Source: Cylindrobasidium torrendii FP15055 ss-10
Lineage: Eukaryota; Basidiomycota; Agaricomycetes; Agaricales; Physalacriaceae
DNA: 64,000 nt
NCBI GenBank assembly: GCA_000934385.1
Contig: KN880455.1
Location: 62,001-126,000, forward strand
Reading direction: 5' to 3'
Every line of letters starts with the position of its first letter. Positions within the stretch are counted from its first letter, which is position 1. This document shows positions 21,707-32,618 of the stretch, one piece after another. Both the position numbers and the translations under genes were made by a program. The notes under the pieces are model-generated. The model was given only the letters and a program-made list of their open reading frames with translations, searched no databases and was not told the DNA's origin.

Positions 21707-24700
21707 ATGGATGTCGATTCAATTCCTGTTGCGTCCGCGGCCGAAGTGAACAGCACGAGGCCAAGGCCGCCAATTGCAAAAGAAGAAGAAAGCAACGATG
21801 ACGCAGGGTTGAAAAATACGCCTGGTGGGGAACTACCACCATCACCGCGACAGGAACCCCACGAGGCTAGCCCAACAATGCCGCTTCCGCAGGATGCGCC
21901 CCGCAATTTGAATGTTAGCGACGCCCTGGGATACCTCGACGCTGTCAAGAAGCAGTTTGAGGACCAGACTGATGTTTACAACCAATTTCTTGACATTATG
22001 AAGGAGTTCAAGAGTCAACAGTGCGTGCCCATTTCAAACGGCTTTTCGCGTGCCGACACTCGCAGCATCGAGACGTTTGGCGTTATTGAGCGCGTCGCCC
22101 ACCTTTTCTACGGCCACCATTTACTCATTTCTGGATTCAACACATTCCTACCTGGTGGCTATCACATCGAATGTCCGTCAAACGACGTGATCCATGTCAC
22201 TACTCCCAACGGTCACTCCGTTATCAATCCCCGACCCACATTTGAGCCGCCTCCGCCCCCGCGCGCTCCCACACCAGAGACAGACACCCCAATCAAGCCA
22301 GCATACAATTACATTCAGAAAATCAAGAAGCGCTGCGACCCGGACACATACAAGCGCTTCCTTGACATCTTGGCTCGATACACACCAGACGATTTGGACG
22401 AAGTCTCCGCGCAAATCAATGCATTGTTCAAGAACGACCCCGACCTCACTAATGACTTCCTGCTCTTCATGCCCGAAATGAACGATCGTGTTGGCCGCGA
22501 ACGAATGATGGAAACCATGCTTCCCCAGAAGCGGAAGCGCAAAGACAAGGAGCGGGACCGTGAACGTGAACGTGAGAGGCGCGAGAAGGAACACAAAGAA
22601 CGGGAAAGGGAAAAGGAACGCGAGACTCGCAGGGTGCGTTGATAACCGTTTTTTGTGTGGTATGTGCTAAATTAACATAGGCCAAGAAAAAGGAACGCCA
22701 CGCCCAAGAGCACGCCCAACCACAAGTGACACGACAAGAACGGCGTCCACCTCTGCCTCTCCCGCCCCCGCCCCGATCAGACGACACCCAATTCTTCGAG
22801 CGCGTCAAACGATCTTCGGACAGCCAAGATGCCTACAACGAATTCCTCAAACTCGTCAACCTGTTCACCCAGGGAATCATCGACACCGGTCGTCTTGTAC
22901 GCGAGTCGCGACGTTTTATCCTTGATGGCGAGCTTTACAAGCAGTTCAAAGAAATCCTTGGCTGGGATGACCGCCGCGAACGCGATTTCCAGGTCTGGGA
23001 GCGTGACCAACCATATGGTTTCACACGGCCTGTCATAGCTGGATTCCACGACCGACCAACGAAGGTTGATATGGGCCAGCAATACGGCAGCTACCGCAAG
23101 CTCGCGCCAACAGTGAGTCAAACTTATTTTTCTCCTTGGCTGGGACTGAACATCTGTAGGAGAGCAAGGTGCTTTGTTCTGGTCGAGACGAAATGTGCCG
23201 CTCGGTGCTAAACGACGAGTGGGTGGCACATCCAACATGGACGAGCGAAGACCCAGTCATGGGCTACCAGCGCAAGAATGTCTATGAGGAGGCCATGCAC
23301 CGTTGCGAGGAAGAGCGCCATGAATACGACTTCCATATCGACGCCATAACTCGCACTATCAGTATCCTGGAGCCCATCAACAACAAGATTGCGCAACTCA
23401 CCGCGGAGGAGCGAGCGACATTCAAGGTGAAACCTAACATTGGTGGAATGGCCAAGGCAATCAACCACCGCGTTATCAAGAAGATTTGGGGGCGCGAGGG
23501 CGGTGTTGAGGTTATTCAAGCTATGCAAGATATGCCGTCGCATGCCATTCCAGTTGTACTACAACGACTGAAGTCGAAAGAAGAAGAGTGGAAGCGTGCG
23601 CAGAGGGAGTGGAACAAGGTCTGGCGAGAAGTGGAAGCACGGAATTACGCTCGCAGCTTAGACCAGCAGGCCATCACGTTCAAGATTACGGACAAGAAGG
23701 CGCTGACAACCAAGACGCTTGTGTCGCAAATCGAGGCTGCCCGCGAGGAGCAGATGGCCCGGAAAGCAAACTTGGTGGACCCGTTATTTTCAAGAACACG
23801 GCCGAGATGGCAACTGGAGTTTGAGCTCGATGATATAGACGCACTGCAGGACGTTTGCAAACTTGTTCTATCCTACCTCGACCGCCTCAAGACGCAGCTT
23901 TCGAGAGATGAGCATCGGCGCATCGAAGGCTTCGTACGCACATTCATTCCGCTCTTTTTCATGCAAGATCCGCAGGAGTTCGGACTCTCCATCTTGGCGG
24001 CTAACGAGCCATTGAACAGCGATGTAGACATGAGCGATGGCGATTCGGAGTTTTCTTCGAGCTCAGGCGCGGGGTCGTCTAAGGGCAAGGGGAAGAAGGG
24101 CGCCGATTTGCGGAAGAAGTTGCTGAAGAACGAGCAGGCGAAGTCCGCGCGACAGACCCGGTCAAATGAGATGCCATCTCCATCCATGGATATTGACTCT
24201 GGTTTATCGTCTTCTCCACCACCGGACGCCCCGCAACAGCAGGTTTTCTATGCCAATACATTGTACTACGTTCTTCTTCGCTTGATTGAGGTAAGTTTCC
24301 TTTGCTCTAATTTGTCTTGTTCTCATGCGGCCCTCCTGCAGACCATGTATTCTCGACTTGCATTCTTCCGTAAACGTTCGATTGAGAAGACGGCCGCTCT
24401 GGAGGCCAGCCATACAGTTTCACCAACGGGATACTACGATGTCATGCTAGAGTCGTGCGAACTACTTTTTGATAACCAACTCGAGCCAGCGCTGTTCGAG
24501 GAGCGGATACGGAGCTTGTTTGGGGTTCAAGACGCATATCGTATCTACACGATGGACAAGGTCGTGGCCGCAATTGTCAAGCAAATACAGGCGGTGCTGG
24601 TAGACGCGAAGAGCATAGAGTTGCTCGAGATGCTCAAGCAGCCTGGAAGTACACACGACTCGCGGGCTAGTGCGCAGAAACTCCTGGGCCCAGAGGAGAA

Positions 24701-25182
24701 CGTCTTCCGGGTCGATTGGTCTTTGACGGATGGAAAGATGCGAATGCAGCTTGTTGGGAAGGAGGGTGCAGTGGCCAACACAGAGGCGATTACGGCACGA
24801 TGGCAGGAGTACATTCGAGCGTTTACATCGGTTCGTGGTGTTTTCTTTGGGTCATGATGATCTCACTAACGTTTCGTAGACGGAGGCGACGACTCAAGGC
24901 TTGGAAGCGAGACAGAAGCGACCGTTCTTGAGAAAGAACATGCCGAAGGATCTCTCCACCCCGAAGGCGCGCACGGCTGATGGTCTGGAGATCAGGCTGT
25001 GTGTGAGGACATATAGGTTCTTCTATGTGCCCCATTCGGAAGACTACTTCGCCAAGATCAGAGACAAGGACACCGTACTCAGAGACGGGACGAGGGTCAA
25101 GGCTGCCAAAGAACGGAGGCTTGAGTGGTTTAAAGCAACTTACGGCGGAACGAAGGGGACAGGTGAGAAGGCGTCATCGTAG
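21707..25182 (+). CDS. SIN3: SIN3 transcriptional corepressor
   Basis: Six exons: 21707-22020, 22066-22633, 22681-23112, 23160-24290, 24342-24830, 24880-25182 (1078 aa). Three paired amphipathic helix domains lie at about residues 67-138 (DALGYLDAVKKQF), 183-240 (YIQKIKKRC) and 330-390 (FFERVKRSS). The histone-deacetylase-interacting region follows (RDEMCRSVLNDEWV, NVYEEAMHRCEEERHEYD) and then the Sin3a C-terminal domain. A highly charged segment (RDRERERERREKEHKERE) sits between PAH2 and PAH3. SIN3 scaffolds the Rpd3-type deacetylase complex in the nucleus; PAH domains bind repressors. The 45-nt intron at 22021-22065 is in frame and stop-free. The N-terminus before PAH1 is short for the family. 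Confidence 0.95.
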
Positions 25183-25341
25183 TTTATTTGTCTAATGTTT
25201 TGTTGTAAACTCTGTATCGTATGGAATGTGCTACTTCTCGAATTTCTTGCCACTGTAATGGATATACCCAGGTGGAAGTAGCCAATGCGTTACGGTCCCC
25301 TTTGGCTCGCTTTGAGCACGAGTGTTACGTTGACGTACAGT

Positions 25342-26034
25342 TCAAACCTGTCGATAGTGGAGTGCGTCGAAGCCGCCTCCCGGCGACGCCATAGAGGGAT
25401 GCAAAGATAGTCTTTGAACGCTTTCTTGGCCTGCTTTAACGAGATCCTGTGCCTAAAATATCAGATATGTCAGCCGTTTGATGCCACAATAAACATAGAG
25501 ACCAACTCCTTCACGAGATGCCAAGTAGCAGCAGCGAATGGACGTGGCGGTGTATGGTTACATTGCTTGCAACCATAAAATTCATCCTTCTTTTCGCTGA
25601 ATTCAAGTTGTGACTTTGCGCCAGTCAACAACGCCGGATCTTCGAGCTTTGCAAAGCGTGTAAGGCTTTTCTGGGCCGTGTGGTGAGAGCAAGCTTTCAT
25701 TGCTCTCATGCGCCGCTGGGATTGTGGTCAGCAAGTTACACTGACGTGGGAGTGCAATGTCAGCTCACCTGTAGGCAAAACGACCATCGAAATACATCGA
25801 GGATCCTCTCGTGCCCTGCCAAACAGTCCTTGCAGACCATGACGGGGTTTGCAGCGTCAATCTCCTGCCAGGCAGTAACGTCCGGATCGAAACCAGTCGC
25901 CTGTATCACACTCTGCAGGGCATTGACCTCTGGCCCATCTAGCACTTCGAACTGTGCTGCATGTCCCAGCGCGTCCTTCCAATATGATCCTCGTTCGCGT
26001 GAGCTTCGACATCCGAGTCGTTGAAAGGAAGAGT
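25342..26034 (-). CDS. C-terminal part of an F-box-family protein, 5' end unresolved
   Basis: Exons in reading order: about 26034-25769, 25715-25515 (or 25503), 25452-25342. The product has SYWKDALGHAAQFEVLDG, TGFDPDVTAWQEID and MVCKDC, followed in the next exon by FYGCKQC and a His-containing end. This cysteine and Gly-x-Asp-Pro pattern is the usual C-terminal half of basidiomycete F-box proteins. No F-box or convincing start was found upstream; the frame stays open to about 26212 but its sequence is unlike the family. The last intron has two possible donors. It is either a 5'-truncated gene or one with unrecognised upstream exons. Confidence 0.5.
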
Positions 26035-26695
26035 CTGAAAGGTCTTTGGCGCCCCCTGATTGCCTTTGAAGTCGCATTGTTTGACTTTGTTGGGGGGCAT
26101 AGTACAGCTCATATTGACCTTGAGTTGACCATTGTTCAACTGAGCTCGGGATGCTTGGTCCAACCGAAGTATTAATCCAGATATATGTGATTGGATTACC
26201 CAAACGGCCCATAGTTGCCAAATTACCATTGTCAAAGTGAGCTTCAAGTGCTTCAAGTGAGCAATGGGCTTTACGGCGGCAGGCACGGTGTTGATCGCGT
26301 CTTGATCGTGGAGTCCCGGCGACGCGATGGCCAAGGGTCGCGTCAAAGTCCTTGTTTTTACTCTGCCAGCAGTGGTGGCCGGCTCTGGAACGCTTTCAAA
26401 GCTCAAACTCGAGCAGAAAAAAAAGCATGCGGATTGTTTGATCGGTCGGCAGGATCTGGCCAGCCGAGCGCGCTGTTACCCCGAGAAAACATGCGGAGAT
26501 TGCGTCCCTTACCACTGACCACCGTGGTAACGACTCTCCATCCTCTGGCCAGCGCACTCGTTCGCTGTGGTCGTTCTTCTCAAGCCCTCTCTCTTTTCTG
26601 GGCTCCAGGACTGTTTATGTTTGTCGTGAGTACATAATATCAGTCGGCATTACGCGCATTTACTCAACATCTCTCTTCTCAGTGAACACTGACGC
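26035..26695. other. Intergenic, possible eroded 5' part of the F-box-family gene
   Basis: No gene supported on either strand. The minus-strand frame continuing to about 26212 may be non-coding. Confidence 0.4.
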
Positions 26696-28333
26696 ATGAA
26701 ATTCCTTGGATACACACAGGCAGCCTGCATAGCAGTACTGGCCGTCCTACCCGCTGCTGCAGGGGCTGCCCAAGCGCCGGAGCGCCGACAAGGTCAGTTT
26801 CATCTCTCTTAAGCGATGCTAGGCGCTCCATGACCGATGGAGGCTGCGCCCACGCGCGCGCTTGTGATTATTAGCAACACTTTTCTGACCATCATGCTCA
26901 CAGATGACGACGCCGACTCGAGCAGCCCATTCCTCATCTTTAGCGGCATCCAGAGTCTGACAACCTGCGAGTCCACGACCTTCAACTGGGGCTACACTGG
27001 ACCCAATTCCCCCCTCTCCCTTACCATCACCAACGTTGGCGTCGTCCAGGATGACCCTCCGTCCTCGTCCTCAAGCTATTCGCGCCCACAAACGTTCGGC
27101 AATTCCGCACGGGCAATTCCAACCGGGCTTCGCGGAATCGAGACCAGCCGCAAAACCATCGTCGAGCTTATCACGGACGATGTGGAGCCAGACAGCCGAA
27201 ACTATACATGGAGCAAGGTCGACATTCCCCAGGGATGGTACACGCTCTACGCTACCATGGACGCCTACTCCGATTTCCAAGCACAGGCTTACGACAACTT
27301 TTTCATCTATAATGGATCTGACACATCGTGTATCTCGGGTGCAGGCACAAGCTCCAGCGCGTCTGCCTCGAGTGCCCCAACATCGTCTGCTCCGTCCACC
27401 ACCTCCACGCCCGCTGCATCCAGCACTGCGATTGGAGCTGCAACTTCGTCCAAGACCAACACAGGCGCCATAGCTGGAGGTGTAGTCGGCGGCCTAGCTG
27501 GCCTCGCCGCTATTATTGCCGCCTTCATCTGGTTCATGTGCTCTCGTCGCCGTCGCCGTCGCATCACCTCGGGATCAGGTCGCCCACGCCATCGCGGAGG
27601 AATCATGGGAAGATGGGGTGCCCTCGGATCATTCGATTCCTCTCACAGTGGGAAGAAGGGCCAATTCGACAATACCGTGCCTGAAGCATTCTTCGGACCG
27701 GGTGAAGGGCCTCAGCAACATCGACAACAGGGCTCGCTTGCACCAATGATGAGTGAGCAGCCCCAATTCGACCCATATGCCGAGAAGACGGCACACCCAA
27801 CAACCGGCTTTATCCCTGTTACATACTCCCCAAGCCGTCCGGACTTTGCTCGCCATGGGTCGTCTACGTCAGGATCAGGATCATCTGAAGGCTACGGCCG
27901 TCCGCGGTCAACCATGTTGCAGACTTTCCCTGAATCTCCTCGGCCTTCCACGATAATGGAGGCAACCACGCCGCCGCAATCTAGTCCAGGCAGCTCGAGG
28001 AGGTCGTCCCAGCATCTTGATCAAGTGGCCGTCCCAGAGCCCATCAAACGAACGGGGTCGAACAGGAAGGCACAACGCAAGCCCGTACCATCGTACATCC
28101 CCGAGCCTTCCCAGGAATCTCTCCCTACGCTTTCGATGTCTCCTTCAACGACACCGTCATCTCAATTCCACGCGCCGTCGCCGTTACAAGGCACACCTCG
28201 TCACTCCGGAGAGCTTGGCGGCTCGCATAACTCCTCCGTAGAGAATGTGCATTCCCTCATGGAGAAAAGGAGCTGGCCTGACGGGCGGCCTGTGCACTTC
28301 CTTGTGCCAGACATGCCTCCGCCACAACAGTAA
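26696..28333 (+). CDS. Single-pass membrane glycoprotein with Ser/Thr stalk and long cytosolic tail
   Basis: Two exons: 26696-26792 and 26904-28333 (508 aa). A signal peptide (KFLGYTQAACIAVLAVLPAA) is followed by a beta-rich domain (residues ~35-190: SLTTCESTTFNWGYTG, DIPQGWYTLYATM). Next come a Ser/Thr/Ala stalk, one transmembrane helix (about residues 220-246: GGVVGGLAGLAAIIAAFIWF) and an immediate RRRRRR stop-transfer. The cytosolic tail of ~250 residues is Pro/Ser-rich. Such proteins are common in mushrooms as wall-facing sensors or glycoproteins. The 111-nt intron is twice the local norm; without splicing an in-frame ATG at 26837 would give a form without the signal peptide. Confidence 0.8.
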
Positions 28334-28782
28334 GCTATGGACGGGGAAGGGGGCAGGTCACCCTATGGACAGTTTTATTTCATTCATCTTATGCCTACCT
28401 CATTTACGAGCTATTCAACGTGTAACTACTTATACGCACCCCTGCTGTCGGCTACCCGATTTGTTCTTGCTGGCATTTTCGAACACCCAATGTGAGTAGT
28501 TTGTTCTACTATATTTACTTGGAATGTGTATTGGTTAACGCCTCACGCATGCCCCAGACCCTTGAGCGTAGGTAAGGTCCTATTGTCTAAATGAATCACT
28601 GTTGGTTGCATCGCGACTCCTCAAAACACTCTGAAGATGTCACAATAATACGTTTGCCGTCTCTTAGCAACATGCCGCCGCAAACTTTGCAGCTGTATAT
28701 AAAGGATCTTGGATAAAGGCAATCATTAATCAGCACTTGTGCTTGCCTCCCTACTGACTACTACGTTCGCATCACAGCTGCG
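28334..28782. other. Intergenic with TATA box
   Basis: TATATAAA at 28696-28703 precedes the next gene's ATG by 87 bp. No other element is recognised. Confidence 0.5.
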
Positions 28783-29652
28783 ATGGATTTTTCTTGCTTC
28801 CCAAGGTTCAAACAAAGGTTTGGGCAGGAAGGTGGCCCCGCACAGGCTGAGGCTGTCCCTTCTGTTGTGCCCGTATTTCCTCGAGATGGTCGCGACAGAG
28901 AATATCAGGAGGAAGTGTGGGACTCCCGTGCATCCCGCGAGCCGCAAATACAGCGCAACGTCAACCAAATAAATACCATTAATCCCAATCCCAATCCTGA
29001 GCGTAGCGATATTCTCTCCCCGCTCAACCCAGGATTTGAGGAATCTCTTGCTCTCAGCACCTCGCTGTTCACCTTTGGAGGGTATTCATCCCAACCGGAA
29101 ACCCATCGTCAAGGTCCATGGTTTTACAAGCCAAAGACGGGCACATTCACACAAAAAATTCCTCCAGCCTGGCAGACTCCTCTCCCACCGGCTCAACAGC
29201 TAGCTGTTAGAACATTCTTTCCGCGGCCATCCAGAATCAACGCTATTGATTTCACCGTCCTTGATGTAGGCCAAGGCGACACCGTTCCACTACACAACTT
29301 CGAAAACATGACAAACAGGTATTTTATTGAGTCTGCATCGACAAGTCCGCTCAGCGGGCACAAGGTCCAAGGCTATCGCTTAACGACAATTGGTGAAATA
29401 CAATGCTGCCTATACGAGCGCATTTCCTGGGATACATATTATGCTATGCCGCAGGTGTATCAAGCCGAGACGGGGAAGGCGTATTTCTCACGATGTTACA
29501 AGTTGGACAGAGGACGACGAGGATATCATCACGAACAAGGAGTGAAGTGGGTGGATATGCTTGGAGGAAATGTCTTCTACCAAGGACAGAGGTTTCTTGG
29601 TATCGATGGAGAATTTAAGGTTTGCGATTGGGCTATAGTTATGGGGGCTTAG
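28783..29652 (+). CDS. Intronless orphan protein
   Basis: Single exon, 289 aa, opening with MDFSCFPRFKQRFGQEGG. The first third is low-complexity and polar (an NPNPNP run). The second half looks globular, with INAIDFTVLDVGQGDTVPLHN and many aromatics, and ends GEFKVCDWAIVMGA. No family is recognised. An intronless gene in a window where most genes have several introns, close to a mobile element, may be young, laterally acquired or retro-copied; none of these is shown. Confidence 0.6.
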   Translation: MDFSCFPRFKQRFGQEGGPAQAEAVPSVVPVFPRDGRDREYQEEVWDSRASREPQIQRNVNQINTINPNPNPERSDILSPLNPGFEESLALSTSLFTFGGYSSQPETHRQGPWFYKPKTGTFTQKIPPAWQTPLPPAQQLAVRTFFPRPSRINAIDFTVLDVGQGDTVPLHNFENMTNRYFIESASTSPLSGHKVQGYRLTTIGEIQCCLYERISWDTYYAMPQVYQAETGKAYFSRCYKLDRGRRGYHHEQGVKWVDMLGGNVFYQGQRFLGIDGEFKVCDWAIVMGA

Positions 29653-29858
29653 GCAACGCCTTAGTAGGATACACAACAATGACAATTACAAATAAATACT
29701 GTATGATTGTATGAATACTTATGCAACATCAACGAGATATTTGCTTGTATTCTTCTCTCAGCCTCTGCTATTCCCAAAGGAGGTTGGCAGACCTACGCAC
29801 ACAAAGTTGTACTGTTGCAGGTACAATACAACGGTACCGTACTGTACAGTACTCAGCA
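29653..29858. repeat. GTAC-rich flank with partial copy of the adjacent element's end
   Basis: At about 29831-29868 the sequence (acggtaccgtactgtac, then agcataggtccgcc) is a direct match to the right end of the neighbouring element at about 30440-30480. It looks like the end of a second, broken copy of the same family. Confidence 0.5.
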
Positions 29859-30501
29859 TAGGTCCGCCTAGGGTGGCGGACCTAACCCCCAGAACATAGG
29901 TACCGAGCATAAGTACCGGTACCGTACCGTACCGTACCATGTACTGTACACCCCCCGCCGGGAGGGTAGGTAGTAGGTACAGTACCTATCACATGATGCA
30001 TTCACGTGACCATATCACGTGCAGGCTTCGGATCACGGCGCGGGGCGGGCGGCGGCATGATCGGCGGGCGCCCAACGACATTGGGGGGAGTGGCATGGTC
30101 CTTGTTGGGGTGCCCAAGGGCTGTAACTTTGGTAAGTAATTGAAGGGTGCTATCGACGGAGTTTTGCAGCAACTTCAAAGTCATTGGGCCATTGTGAGGC
30201 TACTTCAAAAGGTGTCTAAGTCCAGAGCCATTGTGGGGTCAAATCCTGCGATTCTGGGGCCCATCAGCGTTAAATCGTGTCCTATCTGACCCTTGGTAGT
30301 GTAATGTGCACGCAGATGCAGAAAAAACCGGCAAATAGCCTGAAAAACAAGCAAAACGCGGGGTGTGGCGCAGGTCACATGTTTCCGTCACGTGCCGGTA
30401 CAGTACGGTACGGTACCCCCCCCTAAATTGGGCATAGGTACGGTACCGGTACTGTACCTCCCGGGGAGCATAGGTCCGCCACCCTAGGTCCGCCACCCTA
30501 G
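29859..30501. mobile_element. Non-autonomous inverted-repeat element (MITE-like), ~0.64 kb
   Basis: The left end has tagggtggcggaccta (29869-29884). The right end has its inverse, taggtccgccaccctag, twice in overlapping copies (30471-30487 and 30485-30501). Inside both ends lie arms rich in GTAC repeats (about 29899-29950 and 30395-30460) that are inverted relative to each other, with CACGTG sites further in. The interior is GC-rich on one side and has no reading frame that looks like a transposase. I could not define a target-site duplication. The class of transposase that would move it is unknown. Confidence 0.6.
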
Positions 30502-30540
30502 CGTGTCATTGCGCGAGCACTGAGCGTGAACAAAAAGATC

Positions 30541-30612
30541 TACGCCAGGAGGGAGTCGAACCCCCGCCGCTTGCTTGGAAGGCAAGCATGATAACCGTTT
30601 CACCACTGGCGT
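30541..30612 (-). tRNA. tRNA-Gly (anticodon UCC)
   Basis: On the minus strand a 72-nt cloverleaf folds: acceptor stem acgccag/ctggcgt (7 bp, discriminator A), a D-arm with tggtgaaacggtta, an anticodon stem cttgc/gcaag with the 7-nt loop cttccaa giving anticodon UCC, and a T-arm containing ggttcgact. There is no intron. It reads GGA (and by wobble GGG) glycine codons. It sits 39 bp from the end of the inverted-repeat element. Confidence 0.93.
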
Positions 30613-31540
30613 TGAAGAGACCCTCTATAAGCAGCCATATATAGTTTTCGATGGTTTGACCAGCCGATACATAACTTAGAATAGCTAGTTTACCTTGCTA
30701 AACTTTCTTACAGCACTCAGCGTGAGTCAATCGAGATGCGACAATGGCCACGCTCATAACTGCAGTGCTCAGGATTATGAAGCCGCTCTCTGAGCCTTTG
30801 TTTGTCACACTGCTATCTCCAAGGAATATTGAGGATGTAATGGGTTGCGAACGATAGGTCAAATGTATTTACTGTATCTAGTTCAATTGACTAGAATATG
30901 TCCTCTGCATCACGGCGCAGAGGAAAGTCACTGCCACTCGCAGCGGTGGGGCACTAAACCTCGTATCGACGCAATAATGAATCTGGATGGAAAAACATGA
31001 GTCACATATTTCGAGCAACGATGCAGAGGAAGGCTCAGAGATCTTGGTGGAAATGTTGTCTCATTGGACGCGAGGTCCTCTGAAGTAGCAAATATATTTC
31101 ATACATCATAGCCGCGGGGGAATGAAAGAGTGATTATAGGTCAGGACTCACCACCGCTGTATAGACATATCTCGTGCCTTCACCCCATCTTTCGTCCGCA
31201 CCAGTAAGTGTTCCCCCAGGTGATGCTCACCCGCGGGGATGGACTCTCCCAAACGGGCAGAAACCCTATCCGGGCCATTCACACGGTCATGATCCAAATT
31301 TGACAGACTTGCATGGACGCGCTCGAAAGACGACAATGGTCGGGACCGGAAGGAATGGAAAAAACGCGATCGTCGGAATTTATACACCGGCAGCGGAAGC
31401 CGAACAGGTGACTCACGCGATCACGTCCTATTGTTCATCGCGCGGTCGCTTTTACCCTGGACAGTGTCTCTTCATTCATAACCATCATCCCCAACACCAG
31501 CGTCAACATCCAATTGCCCTTTTCGAACGCTTTCAACGAT
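30613..31540. other. Intergenic, tRNA flank to promoter of protein B
   Basis: No gene recognised. The right part (about 31170-31540) presumably carries the promoter and leader of the next gene. Confidence 0.45.
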
Positions 31541-32399
31541 ATGTCTCCCCGAAATTCTGTGAATGAGGAGACGCCCAAGCGGCCTTTGGCGCTCAAACGT
31601 TCGGGCGCGGATGTTGAAGACAAAGATGATGTGACAGCGACAAAGCCAGAGGCTCCCGTCGAACTCCTGCAATCAGAGGCGGACGAGTTGGAAGTGGAGA
31701 CCCAGCTCGTACCGACTGCTGCGGTGCAGGACCTAAAGGACTTATTTGAGGCTGAAGAAGATGCTGAAGAGGTCTCCGATGTGGAAGCAGATCGAGGCGC
31801 GCCGAGTGACATTACGACCGTTGCCCCAGAAGGACCTGTCTCGAAATCGGGGAGCAGCACGGCAAGAGTGGACAACGATCTTGAGTTCTCGTTGCCCCCC
31901 TCCTCTCCCCCTCCTGCGGGCCCTCCCCTGCTTGCACGGTCACCTTCTATTGTGGGAGAGAGGATCTTGAAGCGCTCTCGCGTGAACGATGGATGGGACT
32001 CGGACGATGAGGAGCGCGCTCAGGCCAAACCGGAAACACCGTTAGTAGTTTCCATTGTGACAAGCTGTAACTCATTGTCTTCGCAGTGTTCCTCCCTCAA
32101 AGAGGCGCCGAACAGCACTCAATCGGTACGTGACTCTGGATCAGAATGTCATGTCGAAGCTCGTGCTGCCTTCTACGCCTGGACCAAAGCGCGCCCCATC
32201 GCAAGCAGGTCCTTCCACCCCGGCCACCCAGAAGGGCATTCGCCATTTCCGCGAGCATCAGCACGAATATGGGAGCAGTCCTATGGGAGAGATCTCATTC
32301 CCGGCCCCCATTGTAGAGGAGGACGAACCGGAGGAGCCTCTGCCCAAGTTGGTTTTCTCCTCTGTAGGGAAAGCTGAACTCGAGGACCCCGAGCTATGA
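31541..32399 (+). CDS. Acidic, probably disordered protein B (paralogue of 20508-21413)
   Basis: Two exons: 31541-32040 and 32087-32399 (270 aa). The first exon carries LKRSGADVED, a long Glu/Asp/Pro/Ser-rich region and RILKRSRVNDG. The second starts with a basic cluster (PPSKRRRTALNR) and then the block TPATQKGIRHFREHQ and YGSSPMG at about 32229-32289, followed by an acidic end. The gene has the same exon plan as protein A (one intron just before the basic cluster). Outside the block and the KRS patch the two are strongly diverged. No known domain is recognised; a nuclear role is inferred from composition only. Confidence 0.75.
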
Positions 32400-32618
32400 G
32401 GGTGACAGAGTAGTAGCGAACAAGTGATTTATCTAGTTGTATCTTATATCTTAGTTATCAATGTCATCTATATTTTGCAAGGAAGTCTGGGTGTTTTGGT
32501 CAGGTTTTCGTATGACTTCTAAGCAAGCTACAGTACATATGCCGACATGCTAGCAGCTAGGGACATTGGAAGGTGGATCGAATGATCGGAACCACCTTCA
32601 TTCGACTTTCATGACCAG

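Noticed and set aside
29899..29950. GTAC repeats considered as a CRISPR-like array
   Set aside because: Short direct and inverted tetranucleotide repeats without spacers, in a fungal genome; they belong to the inverted-repeat element.
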